From RGIG3009 sp045595445 (GTDB lineage Bacteria > Bacillota > Clostridia > Oscillospirales > Acutalibacteraceae), in the NCBI GenBank assembly GCA_045595445.1, contig JAZOAK010000018.1, positions 1 through 52,468 of the forward strand: DNA of 52,468 nucleotides. The letters run 5' to 3'. The notes beneath the pieces are model-generated. The model had not been told where the DNA came from and made no database searches. It was given only the letters and a program-made list of their open reading frames with translations. Positions 34,647-42,093 of the stretch are shown piece by piece (the stretch's first letter is position 1; each line of letters starts with the position of its first letter). Made by a program: the position numbers and the translations under genes.

Positions 34647-35549
34647 GTGGCGTATCTGACACGACCGCAGACGATAGACCACGGTACGGTGAGCCAATTA
34701 CTCAACAGTTTGTGTGCGCAATATCCTTTTTTTAGCGCCGTGCCGATCGGTTGCAGCGTTTTGGGACGTCCTATTCGCGGGCTGACATTCGGCAGCGGAG
34801 CGGAACGCGTGCTGATGGCGGCGGCATTTCACGGCCAGGAATGGTTGACAGCGCTCGTTTGCTTGCGACTCATTGAAGAGATTGGTGAAGCCCTCGGTAC
34901 CGGTGAGCCGCTTGCCGGCTGGAATATGCGCCGAGCACTGCGCGACCGACAGATTGTGTGGGTGCCGCTTGTCAACCCCGATGGCGTGGAAATCGCCGTT
35001 CATGGAGCGGCGACCGCCGGCGATTATGCCGAATTGGTGCGCCGAAGCGGCGGCGATGTTCACGGCCAATGGCAAGCAAACGCGCGCGGCGTGGATATCA
35101 ATCATAATTTTAACGCAGGTTGGCACGAATTGCAACAGGCAGAACGTAAAAAAGGAATTGCCGGACCGTGTGCACGACAATGGGGCGGGCCGTATCCGAC
35201 GAGCGAACCGGAAACAGAATCACTTGTTAAGTTGTGTGACGGTATACCGTTTCGCCACGTTGTTGCCCTACATAGTCAAGGGGAAGAGATCTACTGGTAC
35301 TATGGGGAGCATACCCCACCCGCATCGCGACTGATGGCATCGGTTATGGCAGCGGTGTCGGGGTATACCGTTGCCGCGCCGAGCGGGCTTGCGGCACACG
35401 GCGGGTTTAAGGATTGGTTTATCGATACGCACCGCAAGCCGGGGTTCACCATTGAACTCGGAAAAGGGATAAATCCTCTGCCGATTACCGCTTTTGAGGA
35501 AATTTACCAAAAGGCAAGGGACTTGCTGGTAGTTGCTTTGTTAATATAA
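34647..35549 (+). CDS. M14-family zinc carboxypeptidase
   Basis: A 300-residue metallopeptidase. Zinc ligands are seen in FHGQEWLTAL (H-x2-E) and ALHSQGEEIYWY, and the catalytic glutamate in FTIELGKG. PLVNPDGVE and the ARGVDINHNFNAGW block support M14. The group resembles cytoplasmic gamma-D-glutamyl-diaminopimelate peptidases used in wall turnover; no signal peptide is visible. GTG 34647 is chosen because AAAGGGG lies 9 nt upstream. Divergent from the Nudix gene. Confidence 0.9.
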   Translation: MAYLTRPQTIDHGTVSQLLNSLCAQYPFFSAVPIGCSVLGRPIRGLTFGSGAERVLMAAAFHGQEWLTALVCLRLIEEIGEALGTGEPLAGWNMRRALRDRQIVWVPLVNPDGVEIAVHGAATAGDYAELVRRSGGDVHGQWQANARGVDINHNFNAGWHELQQAERKKGIAGPCARQWGGPYPTSEPETESLVKLCDGIPFRHVVALHSQGEEIYWYYGEHTPPASRLMASVMAAVSGYTVAAPSGLAAHGGFKDWFIDTHRKPGFTIELGKGINPLPITAFEEIYQKARDLLVVALLI

Positions 35550-35558
35550 TAACAATTC

Positions 35559-35587
35559 TTGTTTTTTGTCGTGAAAAATAGTATACT
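35559..35587 (+). promoter_or_regulatory. Rnf operon promoter
   Basis: TTGTTT, 17-bp spacer, TATACT, 33 nt before the first gene of the eight-gene unit 35621-41411, in which every junction is overlapping or short. Confidence 0.65.
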
Positions 35588-35620
35588 GAAATATATCTGT
35601 GTGTGGAGGAGGGAGCGCTT

Positions 35621-35995
35621 ATGCGCGCGATACGATTTCGTCGCGGCGATTTTGTGGTGCTCCTGCTCGCTGCCGTAACCGCAATCGTCTGTTGCGTCCG
35701 AATATGGTGGCCGCGCGCTGTTGGTCAGACGGCTGTGGTTGTCACACCTCATGGTGAACAGCGTTACTCGTTATCACAGACTACTACGTTTACGGTTGAA
35801 GGGGATAATGGTACCGTACTGTCGATCGAGATTGACGGCGGCCGTGTGCGGGTGCAGAGCAGCAGTTGTCCCGATCAAGTTTGCGTGCATAGTGGTTGGC
35901 TGTCGAAAAACGGACAGATCGCCGCGTGTGTACCGGCGGGTGTGAGCGTGCGCGTAATCGGCGGTTTACAGGAAATAGATGGGGTGACAGCATGA
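35621..35995 (+). CDS. NusG domain II-containing small membrane-anchored protein
   Basis: A 124-residue protein with one N-terminal membrane segment (about 14-32) and an extracytoplasmic NusG-II-like beta domain. Three cysteines stand out in SSSCPDQVCVHSGW and AACVPAG. Its role is unknown, but it often precedes Gx-transporter and Rnf or FMN-binding genes in Clostridia (family knowledge). ATG 35621 follows GGAGGAGGG. It overlaps the next gene by 4 nt. Confidence 0.88.
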   Translation: MRAIRFRRGDFVVLLLAAVTAIVCCVRIWWPRAVGQTAVVVTPHGEQRYSLSQTTTFTVEGDNGTVLSIEIDGGRVRVQSSSCPDQVCVHSGWLSKNGQIAACVPAGVSVRVIGGLQEIDGVTA

Positions 35996-36495
35996 GCCGA
36001 ACGCATAAGCTGATGCTCTCAGCGGTGTTATCCGCCTTAGCGGTTGTTTTATCGTTTTTGGAAGGGCTGTTGCCGCCGTTACCCCTCCCCGGTGCTAAAT
36101 TGGGGCTTGCCAACGTCACCGTCATGTACGCACTGTGTGGGGCATCGCTGCCCTGTGCCGCGGGAGTGACAGTGGTGAAAGCGCTCTTTGCGCTATTCCG
36201 TGGTCCCCTTGCTTGTTTGATGAGTGCCGCCGGCAGCGTTTTGTCACTGGTGGTGATGGCGCTTGTCCATCGTTTTCTTCGGGACAAGCTTAGCTTTGTC
36301 GGGTTAGGCGTCGTGGGTGCGCTCGCACACAATATGGGGCAATGGATAGTTTCGTACCTGTTGCTTGGTTCTGCAATGACCTATTACGCCCCTTTGTTAC
36401 TGTTACTTGCTATTCCTGCCGGTGTTGTCACCGGCTTGGTGCTTAACGTTGCATATCCCTATTTGCAAACTATCCCACTTTTTCGGAAAGGATGA
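35992..36495 (+). CDS. Gx transporter family protein (heptaprenyl diphosphate synthase component I-like)
   Basis: A 167-residue integral membrane protein with about five hydrophobic segments. LPLPGAKLGLANVTVMYAL and ALAHNMGQWIVSYLL are family signatures; the fold resembles ECF-type substrate-binding components. Despite the legacy name, no synthase chemistry is evident. Being in the Rnf operon suggests uptake of a precursor or a role in Rnf assembly (inference). Start in the ATGA overlap. Confidence 0.88.
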   Translation: MSRTHKLMLSAVLSALAVVLSFLEGLLPPLPLPGAKLGLANVTVMYALCGASLPCAAGVTVVKALFALFRGPLACLMSAAGSVLSLVVMALVHRFLRDKLSFVGLGVVGALAHNMGQWIVSYLLLGSAMTYYAPLLLLLAIPAGVVTGLVLNVAYPYLQTIPLFRKG

Positions 36496-36501
36496 GAGTA
36501 C

Positions 36502-37824
36502 GTGTCAATTTCCACGTTGATCCACAAAACGCGCGGCGGCGTGCATCCACCGCACCGCAAACACACGGCAGAATGTGAAACCGTGCAGATGCCCGCGCCG
36601 AAAACGGTTGTGATCCCGCTTTTACAGCATATGGGCGCACCGTGTATCCCCACGGTTAAGGTGGGGGACACCGTTGAGGTTGGACAAGTTGTTGCCGACA
36701 GCGAAGCGGCAATTTCCGCGCCGATCCATTGCGGCGTGTCGGGCAAGGTGATCGGGACAAAAGAAATTTTGTTGCAGGGTGGTCGCACCACCATGGCACT
36801 TGTCATTGAATCGGACGGTGAGGGTCGCGTACACAGCAGTGTAAAACCGCCGGTAGTCAATACTTTTGACGAGTTTATTGCGGCGGTACGTGCTTGCGGT
36901 TTGGTCGGGCTTGGCGGTGCAGGTTTCCCTATGCACGTCAAACTGAATCCCAAAAATTTGGATGAGATTGACACGATCATCATCAATGCGGCGGAATGTG
37001 AGCCGTATATTACCACAGACTACCGCGAGTGTATGGAAAACTCGTGGGATATTGTGTCGGGCGTGCAAACCGTGATGGAGTTTTTAGGCGTCAAGCAAGT
37101 CTACATTGCGGTGGAACGCAACAAACCCGCCGCTATTGAGGAGTTGTCGCGTATTGCATCCAGCGTGAGTACCGCCGCTCATCGAGTGGTGGTCAAGCCC
37201 TTGCCCGCCCGCTATCCGCAGGGCGCGGAAAAGGTGCTCATTGCCGCGTGTACCGGTCGTCGCGTTCCTACCGGCGGCTTGCCGGCGGATGTTAACTGCA
37301 TCGTGATGAACGTCACGTCGGTCGCGGTGTTGTCGCGGTATTTGAAAACCGGTATGCCGCTCGTTGAAAAGCGATTGACTGTCGACGGCTCGGCGGTGGA
37401 AAACCCGATGAACGTACGCGTGGTGATCGGTACACCGATCCGCGATGTTCTCAATTTTGTGGGTTTGAAAAAACCGGTGCGCAAATTGTTGTTCGGCGGT
37501 CCGATGATGGGACAAGCCTTGATGGACGATAGTTTGTCGGTCTTAAAGCAAAACAACGCCCTACTCGCGTTTGCCGAGGAGGATGCACCGGATATTGCGG
37601 CAACCACGTGTATTCGTTGCGGTCGATGCGTTGATGCGTGCCCGATGAATTTGTTGCCGACCGCCATTGCGAAGGCGTATAAGGCGGGCAATACGGACGA
37701 ACTGAAACGTCTGTGTACCATGACTTGTATGGAATGTGGCTGTTGCACGTTCTCTTGCCCCGCACATCGTCCCATCGTGCAAACCATCCGTATGGCAAAA
37801 GACGTGCTGCGTTCTGCGAAGTAA
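36502..37824 (+). CDS. rnfC: Electron transport complex protein RnfC
   Basis: Peripheral NADH-binding and Fe-S subunit of the Rnf ferredoxin:NAD oxidoreductase, which pumps Na+ or H+. The 440 residues show an N-terminal RnfC/biotinyl-like domain, GLVGLGGAGFPMHVKL (FMN/NADH loop), and two [4Fe-4S] motifs near the C-terminus, CIRCGRCVDACP and CMECGCCTFSCP. The GTG start at 36502 is 9 nt after AAAGGA. Confidence 0.95.
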   Translation: MSISTLIHKTRGGVHPPHRKHTAECETVQMPAPKTVVIPLLQHMGAPCIPTVKVGDTVEVGQVVADSEAAISAPIHCGVSGKVIGTKEILLQGGRTTMALVIESDGEGRVHSSVKPPVVNTFDEFIAAVRACGLVGLGGAGFPMHVKLNPKNLDEIDTIIINAAECEPYITTDYRECMENSWDIVSGVQTVMEFLGVKQVYIAVERNKPAAIEELSRIASSVSTAAHRVVVKPLPARYPQGAEKVLIAACTGRRVPTGGLPADVNCIVMNVTSVAVLSRYLKTGMPLVEKRLTVDGSAVENPMNVRVVIGTPIRDVLNFVGLKKPVRKLLFGGPMMGQALMDDSLSVLKQNNALLAFAEEDAPDIAATTCIRCGRCVDACPMNLLPTAIAKAYKAGNTDELKRLCTMTCMECGCCTFSCPAHRPIVQTIRMAKDVLRSAK

Positions 37825-37836
37825 GGAGGGAGTCGA

Positions 37837-38787
37837 ATGGAAAACACCTTAATGGTATCCTCATCACCGCATCTGCATTGCGGAATGAATACGCGTGATA
37901 TCATGCGCGACGTTGTGATCGCCCTGATTCCTGCTTTGATCGCCTCGGTTTGGTTGTTTGGCTTCCGTGCGCTTGCGGTTGAAGTGGTGTGCGTGGCTTC
38001 TGCTCTTGCCTCCGAATATCTTAGCCGCAATGTGATGAAACGTCCGCAGACGGTGGGTGATCTATCCTGCGTGGTGACGGGTCTGTTACTCGCGCTCAAC
38101 CTGCCGGTTACCGCACCTTTGTGGCAGGCGGCTTTCGGCTCTGTTGTCGCTATTGTGGTTGCCAAGCAGATGTTTGGTGGCCTTGGACAGAATTTTGTGA
38201 ATCCGGCGCTTGTTGGTCGTATCGTGTTGATGGGTAGTTTTCCGGATGCCATGAACAACTGGGTAACCCCGCTTACGTGGACCGGAAAGGCGGATGCTGT
38301 ATCCGGTGCAACACCTCTTGCGATGCTTGCTACCGATGCGGCGGCGGAAATTGATCCGATCTCGCTGTTGTTCGGCTTGCGCGGTGGGTGCTTGGGAGAA
38401 ACTTGTGCAGTGGCGCTGCTCATCGGCGGTATCTATTTGGTGATCCGTCACGTCATTAGTCCGCTGATTCCTACCATTTATATCGGCACGGTATTCGTAT
38501 TAACGTGGATTCTTGGCACCGATCCGGTGGTACATATCCTGTCCGGCGGGTTAATGATTGGTGCTATTTTTATGGCGACCGATTATGCCACCTGCCCGAT
38601 CAACAAATGGGGTAAGGTTGTGTACGCTGTGGGCTGTGGTGCGCTGACGGTGCTGATCCGTCTGTACGGTTCGTTGCCGGAGGGCGTATCTTTTGCCATC
38701 GTGATTATGAATATTCTTACCCCGCTGATCGAGCGGTTGACACGTCCGCGCCCCTTTGGTGAAGGCAGAAAGGCGGTGCGTTCATGA
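37837..38787 (+). CDS. rnfD: Electron transport complex protein RnfD
   Basis: Membrane subunit with about nine hydrophobic segments and a covalent FMN. The flavinylation threonine is in DAVSGATPLA (near residue 153). 316 residues, normal length. Its FMN should be attached by ApbE (47360-48334). AAGGAGG precedes ATG. Overlaps rnfG by 4 nt. Confidence 0.96.
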   Translation: MENTLMVSSSPHLHCGMNTRDIMRDVVIALIPALIASVWLFGFRALAVEVVCVASALASEYLSRNVMKRPQTVGDLSCVVTGLLLALNLPVTAPLWQAAFGSVVAIVVAKQMFGGLGQNFVNPALVGRIVLMGSFPDAMNNWVTPLTWTGKADAVSGATPLAMLATDAAAEIDPISLLFGLRGGCLGETCAVALLIGGIYLVIRHVISPLIPTIYIGTVFVLTWILGTDPVVHILSGGLMIGAIFMATDYATCPINKWGKVVYAVGCGALTVLIRLYGSLPEGVSFAIVIMNILTPLIERLTRPRPFGEGRKAVRS

Positions 38788-39338
38788 AAAACCTCAAAGA
38801 GATCCTGATCTCGTCGGCTGCGTTGATGTTGATTGCCGCCGTGGTTACCGCAGCGTTGGCGGGAACCAACGCACTGACAAAGGACACTATTGCCAAACAG
38901 ACCGAGGAAACCGAAACCGCCGCTCGTATGGAGGTTATCGAGGCCGATTCATTCGTACAAGGTGCGGTGTCGGTGGACGGCAAAGAACAGGTATATTACA
39001 CGGCGTATGCGAATGATGCCGTAGTCGGGTATGTGTTCACGACCGAATCGGTAGGGAAAAGCGCAGGACTTACGGTTATGACCGGTATTTCCAAGTCGGG
39101 CACCATTACCGGTGTGAAGGTGACCGACGATAATGAAACCGCCGGTTATGTGGATAAAGTCATAAAAGCAGGCTTTTTGGCGGCAATTGCAGGCAAACCG
39201 GCGAAAGAAATGAAAGTGGATACCGATGTGGATGCCGTTTCGCAAGCAACCAAGACGTCTTCCGGCATCTGCAAGGCGGTTAATCAAGCGATTGTCGCCT
39301 ATCAAGCGATAAAGGAGGGCGGAACCAATGGCAAATAA
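38784..39338 (+). CDS. rnfG: Electron transport complex protein RnfG
   Basis: A 184-residue subunit with one N-terminal membrane helix and an extracytoplasmic FMN-binding domain. The ApbE target site reads DAVSQATKTSSG near residue 152, with Gln where most homologues have Gly (S-G-A-T); the threonine itself is kept. Overlaps rnfD by 4 nt and rnfE by 11 nt. Confidence 0.94.
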   Translation: MKNLKEILISSAALMLIAAVVTAALAGTNALTKDTIAKQTEETETAARMEVIEADSFVQGAVSVDGKEQVYYTAYANDAVVGYVFTTESVGKSAGLTVMTGISKSGTITGVKVTDDNETAGYVDKVIKAGFLAAIAGKPAKEMKVDTDVDAVSQATKTSSGICKAVNQAIVAYQAIKEGGTNGK

Positions 39339-40020
39339 ATATTGGCAGGCATTTTCAAAAGGCCTTATTAAAGAAAACCCCGTCCTGCGTTTGGTGCTCG
39401 GTACCTGCCCGACGTTGGCGGTCACTACTGCCGCGGTCAATGGTTTGGGCATGGGCGCGGCGGCTTCGTTCGTGCTTGTTTGCTCCAATATCGTCATCTC
39501 ATTATTGCGCAAACTGATTCCCGACAAGGTGCGTTTGCCCGCGTATATTGTTATCATCGCCGGGTTTACCACCATTGTGCAGATGCTCGTGAAAGCGTAT
39601 TTGCCCGCGATCGATAAATCGCTTGGCATCTATTTGCCGCTCATCGTGGTAAACTGTATCATCCTCGGTCGTGCGGAAGCGTTTGCCGGTAAGAACTCGG
39701 TAGGTCTTTCCGCATTAGACGGTCTCGGCATGGGTGCCGGCTTTACGGCGGCGCTGGTGATTATGGGCGGTATTCGTGAGTTTTTCGGTAATGGTACGTT
39801 GTTCGGTTGGCCGGAGGGTGGACTGATCCCGCCTATCACGATCTTCGTGTTGCCGGCGGGCGGTTTCTTTGTGTTCGGTATGCTGATTTGGTTGACGAAC
39901 CGCTTGTCCACCAAGTTAGAGCATAAAGCGACTCGCAAGGAACTTACCGAAACGGTGTGCGCGGCATGCCCGATGGCGGGCAACTGCCATGGCGGAGAGG
40001 AGGCGGCTTGCTGTGAGTAA
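39328..40020 (+). CDS. rnfE: Electron transport complex protein RnfE with cysteine-rich tail
   Basis: Membrane subunit with six segments, 230 residues. LGTCPTLAVTTAAVNGLGMG near the N-terminus and LPLIVVNCIILGRAEAFA in the middle are family signatures, and each holds a conserved cysteine. The C-terminus extends into a hydrophilic tail with Cys 211, 214, 220, 228 and 229 (CAACPMAGNC...CCE), which looks able to hold a metal or Fe-S cluster; I do not recall this in standard RnfE. Overlaps rnfA by 8 nt. Confidence 0.94.
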   Translation: MANKYWQAFSKGLIKENPVLRLVLGTCPTLAVTTAAVNGLGMGAAASFVLVCSNIVISLLRKLIPDKVRLPAYIVIIAGFTTIVQMLVKAYLPAIDKSLGIYLPLIVVNCIILGRAEAFAGKNSVGLSALDGLGMGAGFTAALVIMGGIREFFGNGTLFGWPEGGLIPPITIFVLPAGGFFVFGMLIWLTNRLSTKLEHKATRKELTETVCAACPMAGNCHGGEEAACCE

Positions 40021-40600
40021 TACGAGTTTCTTCGCTATTTTGATGGGTGGCTTGCTGGTCAACAACTTCGTGTTATCGCAGTTTTTAGGCATTTGTCCGT
40101 TCTTGGGTGTTTCCAAAAAACTCAATTCTGCCGTGGGTATGTCGGCGGCGGTCATATTCGTTATGCTGATGGCAACGGCGGCAACGCATCCAATCTACAC
40201 CTATCTGTTGGTGCCGAACGATCTTGCGTATTTACAGACCATCGTGTTTATCCTTATCATTGCCGCACTCGTACAGCTTGTAGAGATCGTATTGCGGCGG
40301 TTTATTCCTCCGCTATATGACTCACTCGGCATTTACTTGCCGCTGATCACCACTAACTGTGCCGTACTGGGTGTGACGATTTTAAACATCGACAGCGGTT
40401 ACAATTTTGTGCAATCGCTTGTCAACGCCTTGGGTGCGGGACTTGGTTTCTTGCTTGCCATGGTGATGTTTGCCGGTGTTAGAGAACGTCTGGAAAGCGC
40501 GGAGATTCCCGAATCGCTGAAAGGACTGCCCATCACGTTGGTGGCGGCGTCCATCGTATCGGTATCGTTCCTTGGTTTCCAAGGCTTGTTTGGTTTGTAA
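40013..40600 (+). CDS. rnfA: Electron transport complex protein RnfA
   Basis: A 195-residue, six-helix membrane subunit homologous to RnfE; LLVNNFVLSQFLGICPFLG and LPLITTNCAVLG carry the conserved cysteines that bind the intramembrane iron site. GTG 40013 with GGAGG upstream is chosen; the longer frame from 39989 lies inside rnfE. Confidence 0.95.
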   Translation: MSNTSFFAILMGGLLVNNFVLSQFLGICPFLGVSKKLNSAVGMSAAVIFVMLMATAATHPIYTYLLVPNDLAYLQTIVFILIIAALVQLVEIVLRRFIPPLYDSLGIYLPLITTNCAVLGVTILNIDSGYNFVQSLVNALGAGLGFLLAMVMFAGVRERLESAEIPESLKGLPITLVAASIVSVSFLGFQGLFGL

Positions 40601-40613
40601 AGGGGGTACGCAA

Positions 40614-41411
40614 ATGAATCCGATATTACTTGCTGTACTTCTCCTTGCCGGCCTCGGTTTGGTGGCGGGCTTGATTTTGGCTATTGCCTCCATTTTGATG
40701 GCGGTGCCAAAGGACAAAAAAGTCGAGGCGCTGTGTGAATTGTTGCCGGGTGTCAACTGCGGCGCGTGCGGATATTCCGGTTGTGCCGGTTACGCGGATG
40801 CGATGGCGAACCACGGAGCCAAGGTAGGACTGTGTTCACCCGGCGGTGAGGCGGTTGCCAAGGCAACCGGCGAATTACTCGGTGTGTCGGGAGAGGTGGA
40901 ACGTCTTACCGCAATTGTTCATTGCGGCGGGTGCGAGGAATTTACTGCCCGAAAACTTGAATATCACGGCTTGGAATCCTGTCGTGCGGCAACGCAGTTT
41001 TACGGCGGTAACTGGCTGTGTAATTACGGTTGCCTCGGTTACGGCGACTGCGTGTCGGCGTGTGAATACGGCGCGGTATCGGTGGAAAATGGATTGGCAC
41101 GCGTGGACGCCTCATTGTGTCGCGGTTGTACTAAATGCGTGACCGCTTGCCCGAGAAAATTGATCGTGATGACCGGCAGTGCCACGCGTGGTGTTGTGCG
41201 CTGTTCCAACCACGACAAAGGGGCGAAAACGCGTGCTGCGTGCAAGGTGGGCTGTATCGGTTGCGGAAAATGCGTGAAAGTGTGCGAGCATGATGCCGTG
41301 CAGGTCACCAATTGCTTATCCGCGATTGATCCCGAAAAATGCGTTGGTTGCGGCAAGTGCGTTGAGGCTTGTCCGATGAATTGCATCACGTTGTTTGGCC
41401 GTACATCGTAA
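40614..41411 (+). CDS. rnfB: Electron transport complex protein RnfB
   Basis: Ferredoxin-accepting subunit of 265 residues. An N-terminal membrane helix (3-25) is followed by the CGACGYSGCAGYADA cluster motif and then several [4Fe-4S] sites: CNYGCLGYGDCVSAC, CRGCTKCVTACP, CIGCGKCVKVC and CVGCGKCVEACP. ATG 40614 follows AAAGGGGG. Last gene of the operon; no strong terminator separates it from the tRNA promoter at 41439. Confidence 0.96.
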   Translation: MNPILLAVLLLAGLGLVAGLILAIASILMAVPKDKKVEALCELLPGVNCGACGYSGCAGYADAMANHGAKVGLCSPGGEAVAKATGELLGVSGEVERLTAIVHCGGCEEFTARKLEYHGLESCRAATQFYGGNWLCNYGCLGYGDCVSACEYGAVSVENGLARVDASLCRGCTKCVTACPRKLIVMTGSATRGVVRCSNHDKGAKTRAACKVGCIGCGKCVKVCEHDAVQVTNCLSAIDPEKCVGCGKCVEACPMNCITLFGRTS

Positions 41412-41438
41412 AAAGTTTTCCTTTTTTCAAAATCGTAC

Positions 41439-41467
41439 TTGACAAACAAAAGGGCATACTATATAAT
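41439..41467 (+). promoter_or_regulatory. Promoter of the three-tRNA operon (full consensus)
   Basis: TTGACA, 17-bp spacer, TATAAT, just after rnfB. Confidence 0.92.
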
Positions 41468-41471
41468 AATC

Positions 41472-41493
41472 TGCGTCCCCTTTTGGGGGCGCA
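41472..41493 (+). other. Leader hairpin before the first tRNA
   Basis: TGCGTCCCC/GGGGGCGCA around TTTT (one G-T pair), lying between the transcription start and the first tRNA. Possible RNase processing feature or short attenuator; no U-run follows. Confidence 0.6.
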
Positions 41494-41498
41494 CATAT

Positions 41499-41575
41499 GG
41501 CTGTATAGCTCACTTGGCTACAGCACCCGGTTCCTACCCGCGGTGTCACCGGTTCGAATCCAGTTACAGCCACCA
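41499..41575 (+). tRNA. tRNA-Arg (anticodon CCT), with stem mismatches
   Basis: A 77-nt cloverleaf with encoded CCA and a fully paired acceptor (GGCTGTA/TACAGCC). The loop TTCCTAC gives anticodon CCT (reads AGG). Unlike the other tRNAs here it has defects: C-C at the base of the D-stem (13-22), pyrimidine C at position 15, one C-C in the anticodon stem (CCCGG/CCGCG), and one C-A in the T-stem (ACCGG/CCAGT). Either a diverged rare tRNA or one that is decaying. Confidence 0.75.
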
Positions 41576-41577
41576 AT

Positions 41578-41652
41578 GGCCCGATGGTCAAGCGGTTAAG
41601 ACACCGCCCTTTCACGGCGGTAACACGGGTTCGATTCCCGTTCGGGTCACCA
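41578..41652 (+). tRNA. tRNA-Glu (anticodon TTC)
   Basis: 75 nt with encoded CCA. Acceptor GGCCCGA/TCGGGTC (one G-T); anticodon arm CCGCC/GGCGG with loop CTTTCAC; begins 2 nt after the previous CCA. Confidence 0.96.
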
Positions 41653-41657
41653 TATTT

Positions 41658-41681
41658 TGTGACAGGCGTATGCCTGTCACA
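41658..41681 (+). other. Spacer hairpin 1 between tRNA-Glu and tRNA-Val
   Basis: Perfect 10-bp stem TGTGACAGGC/GCCTGTCACA around GTAT. The following TTGTATT is a poor T-run, so a processing signal or leaky terminator is more likely than a full stop. Confidence 0.65.
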
Positions 41682-41688
41682 TTGTATT

Positions 41689-41710
41689 AGTCGCTGCAAT
41701 AGCGGCGACT
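41689..41710 (+). other. Spacer hairpin 2 between tRNA-Glu and tRNA-Val
   Basis: 9-bp stem AGTCGCTGC/GCGGCGACT around AATA, 8 nt before tRNA-Val. No T-run. Confidence 0.6.
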
Positions 41711-41718
41711 GAATACAC

Positions 41719-41795
41719 GGGCGTATAGCTCAGCTGGTTAGAGCGCCTGCTTCACACGCAGGAGGTCAGCGGTTCGAGTCCGTTTACGCCCACCA
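41719..41795 (+). tRNA. tRNA-Val (anticodon CAC)
   Basis: 77 nt with encoded CCA. Acceptor GGGCGTA/TACGCCC pairs fully; anticodon arm CCTGC/GCAGG with loop TTCACAC. Confidence 0.96.
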
Positions 41796-41796
41796 G

Positions 41797-41831
41797 AAAA
41801 AAGACGGTTACGAAAGTAACCGTCTTTTTTT
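41797..41831 (+). terminator. Terminator of the tRNA operon
   Basis: 15-bp stem AAAAAAGACGGTTAC/GTAACCGTCTTTTTT around GAAA. Confidence 0.93.
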
Positions 41832-41834
41832 CAA

Positions 41835-42004
41835 TGAAATTCGCCGTCGGCGAGTGAAATAACTTCGTTATGAAATACGCTAACGCGTATGAAATATTTG
41901 CTTCGCAAATGTTAAGGAGCGAATTTTATTTCACATTTTGCCGTAAGGCAAAATATTTTCATAATCTGTAAGAATTATTTCATATGGCGTATGCCATATT
42001 TCAT
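41835..42004. repeat. Modular hairpin array with TGAAAT/ATTTCA spacers
   Basis: Six small hairpins, each between copies of a 6-nt spacer. Left half, spacer TGAAAT: TCGCC/GGCGA (41841-41853), ATAAC/GTTAT (41859-41871), ATACGC/GCGTAT (41875-41890), ATTTGC/GCAAAT (41896-41910). Right half, spacer inverted as ATTTCA: ATTTTGCC/GGCAAAAT (41935-41954) and ATATGGC/GCCATAT (41982-41999). The stems differ in sequence, but several share TTC or GTA-type loops. No coding potential. The array separates the tRNA operon from an AT-rich membrane protein gene. Confidence 0.85.
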
Positions 42005-42043
42005 TTAATCTTCTACCCCACCGCCGGCATAAGCTGTGGCATA

Positions 42044-42072
42044 TTGATTTGATTGTGTATTTATAGTATAAT
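42044..42072 (+). promoter_or_regulatory. Promoter of the small membrane protein gene
   Basis: TTGATT, 17-bp spacer, TATAAT, 21 nt before the ATG. Confidence 0.75.
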
Positions 42073-42093
42073 CACCATAAAGGAGGCGAGAGG

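Noticed and set aside
37212..38423. A 403-codon minus-strand frame opposite rnfC and rnfD
   Set aside because: Both rnf genes are certain and in the usual order; the frame is low complexity (Ser/Thr/Arg) and has no recognisable domain.
41402..41438. Terminator after rnfB (AAAAAG...TTTTTT)
   Set aside because: The possible stem is only A-T pairs of 5-6 bp without a GC clamp; read-through into the tRNA operon cannot be excluded.
41439..41699. Frames on both strands across the three-tRNA operon
   Set aside because: Overlap tRNAs completely, with no ribosome site.
41835..42004. Possible CRISPR array because of evenly spaced repeats
   Set aside because: The constant part is only 6 nt, the variable parts are palindromes rather than unique spacers, and orientation flips half-way. 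No cas genes.
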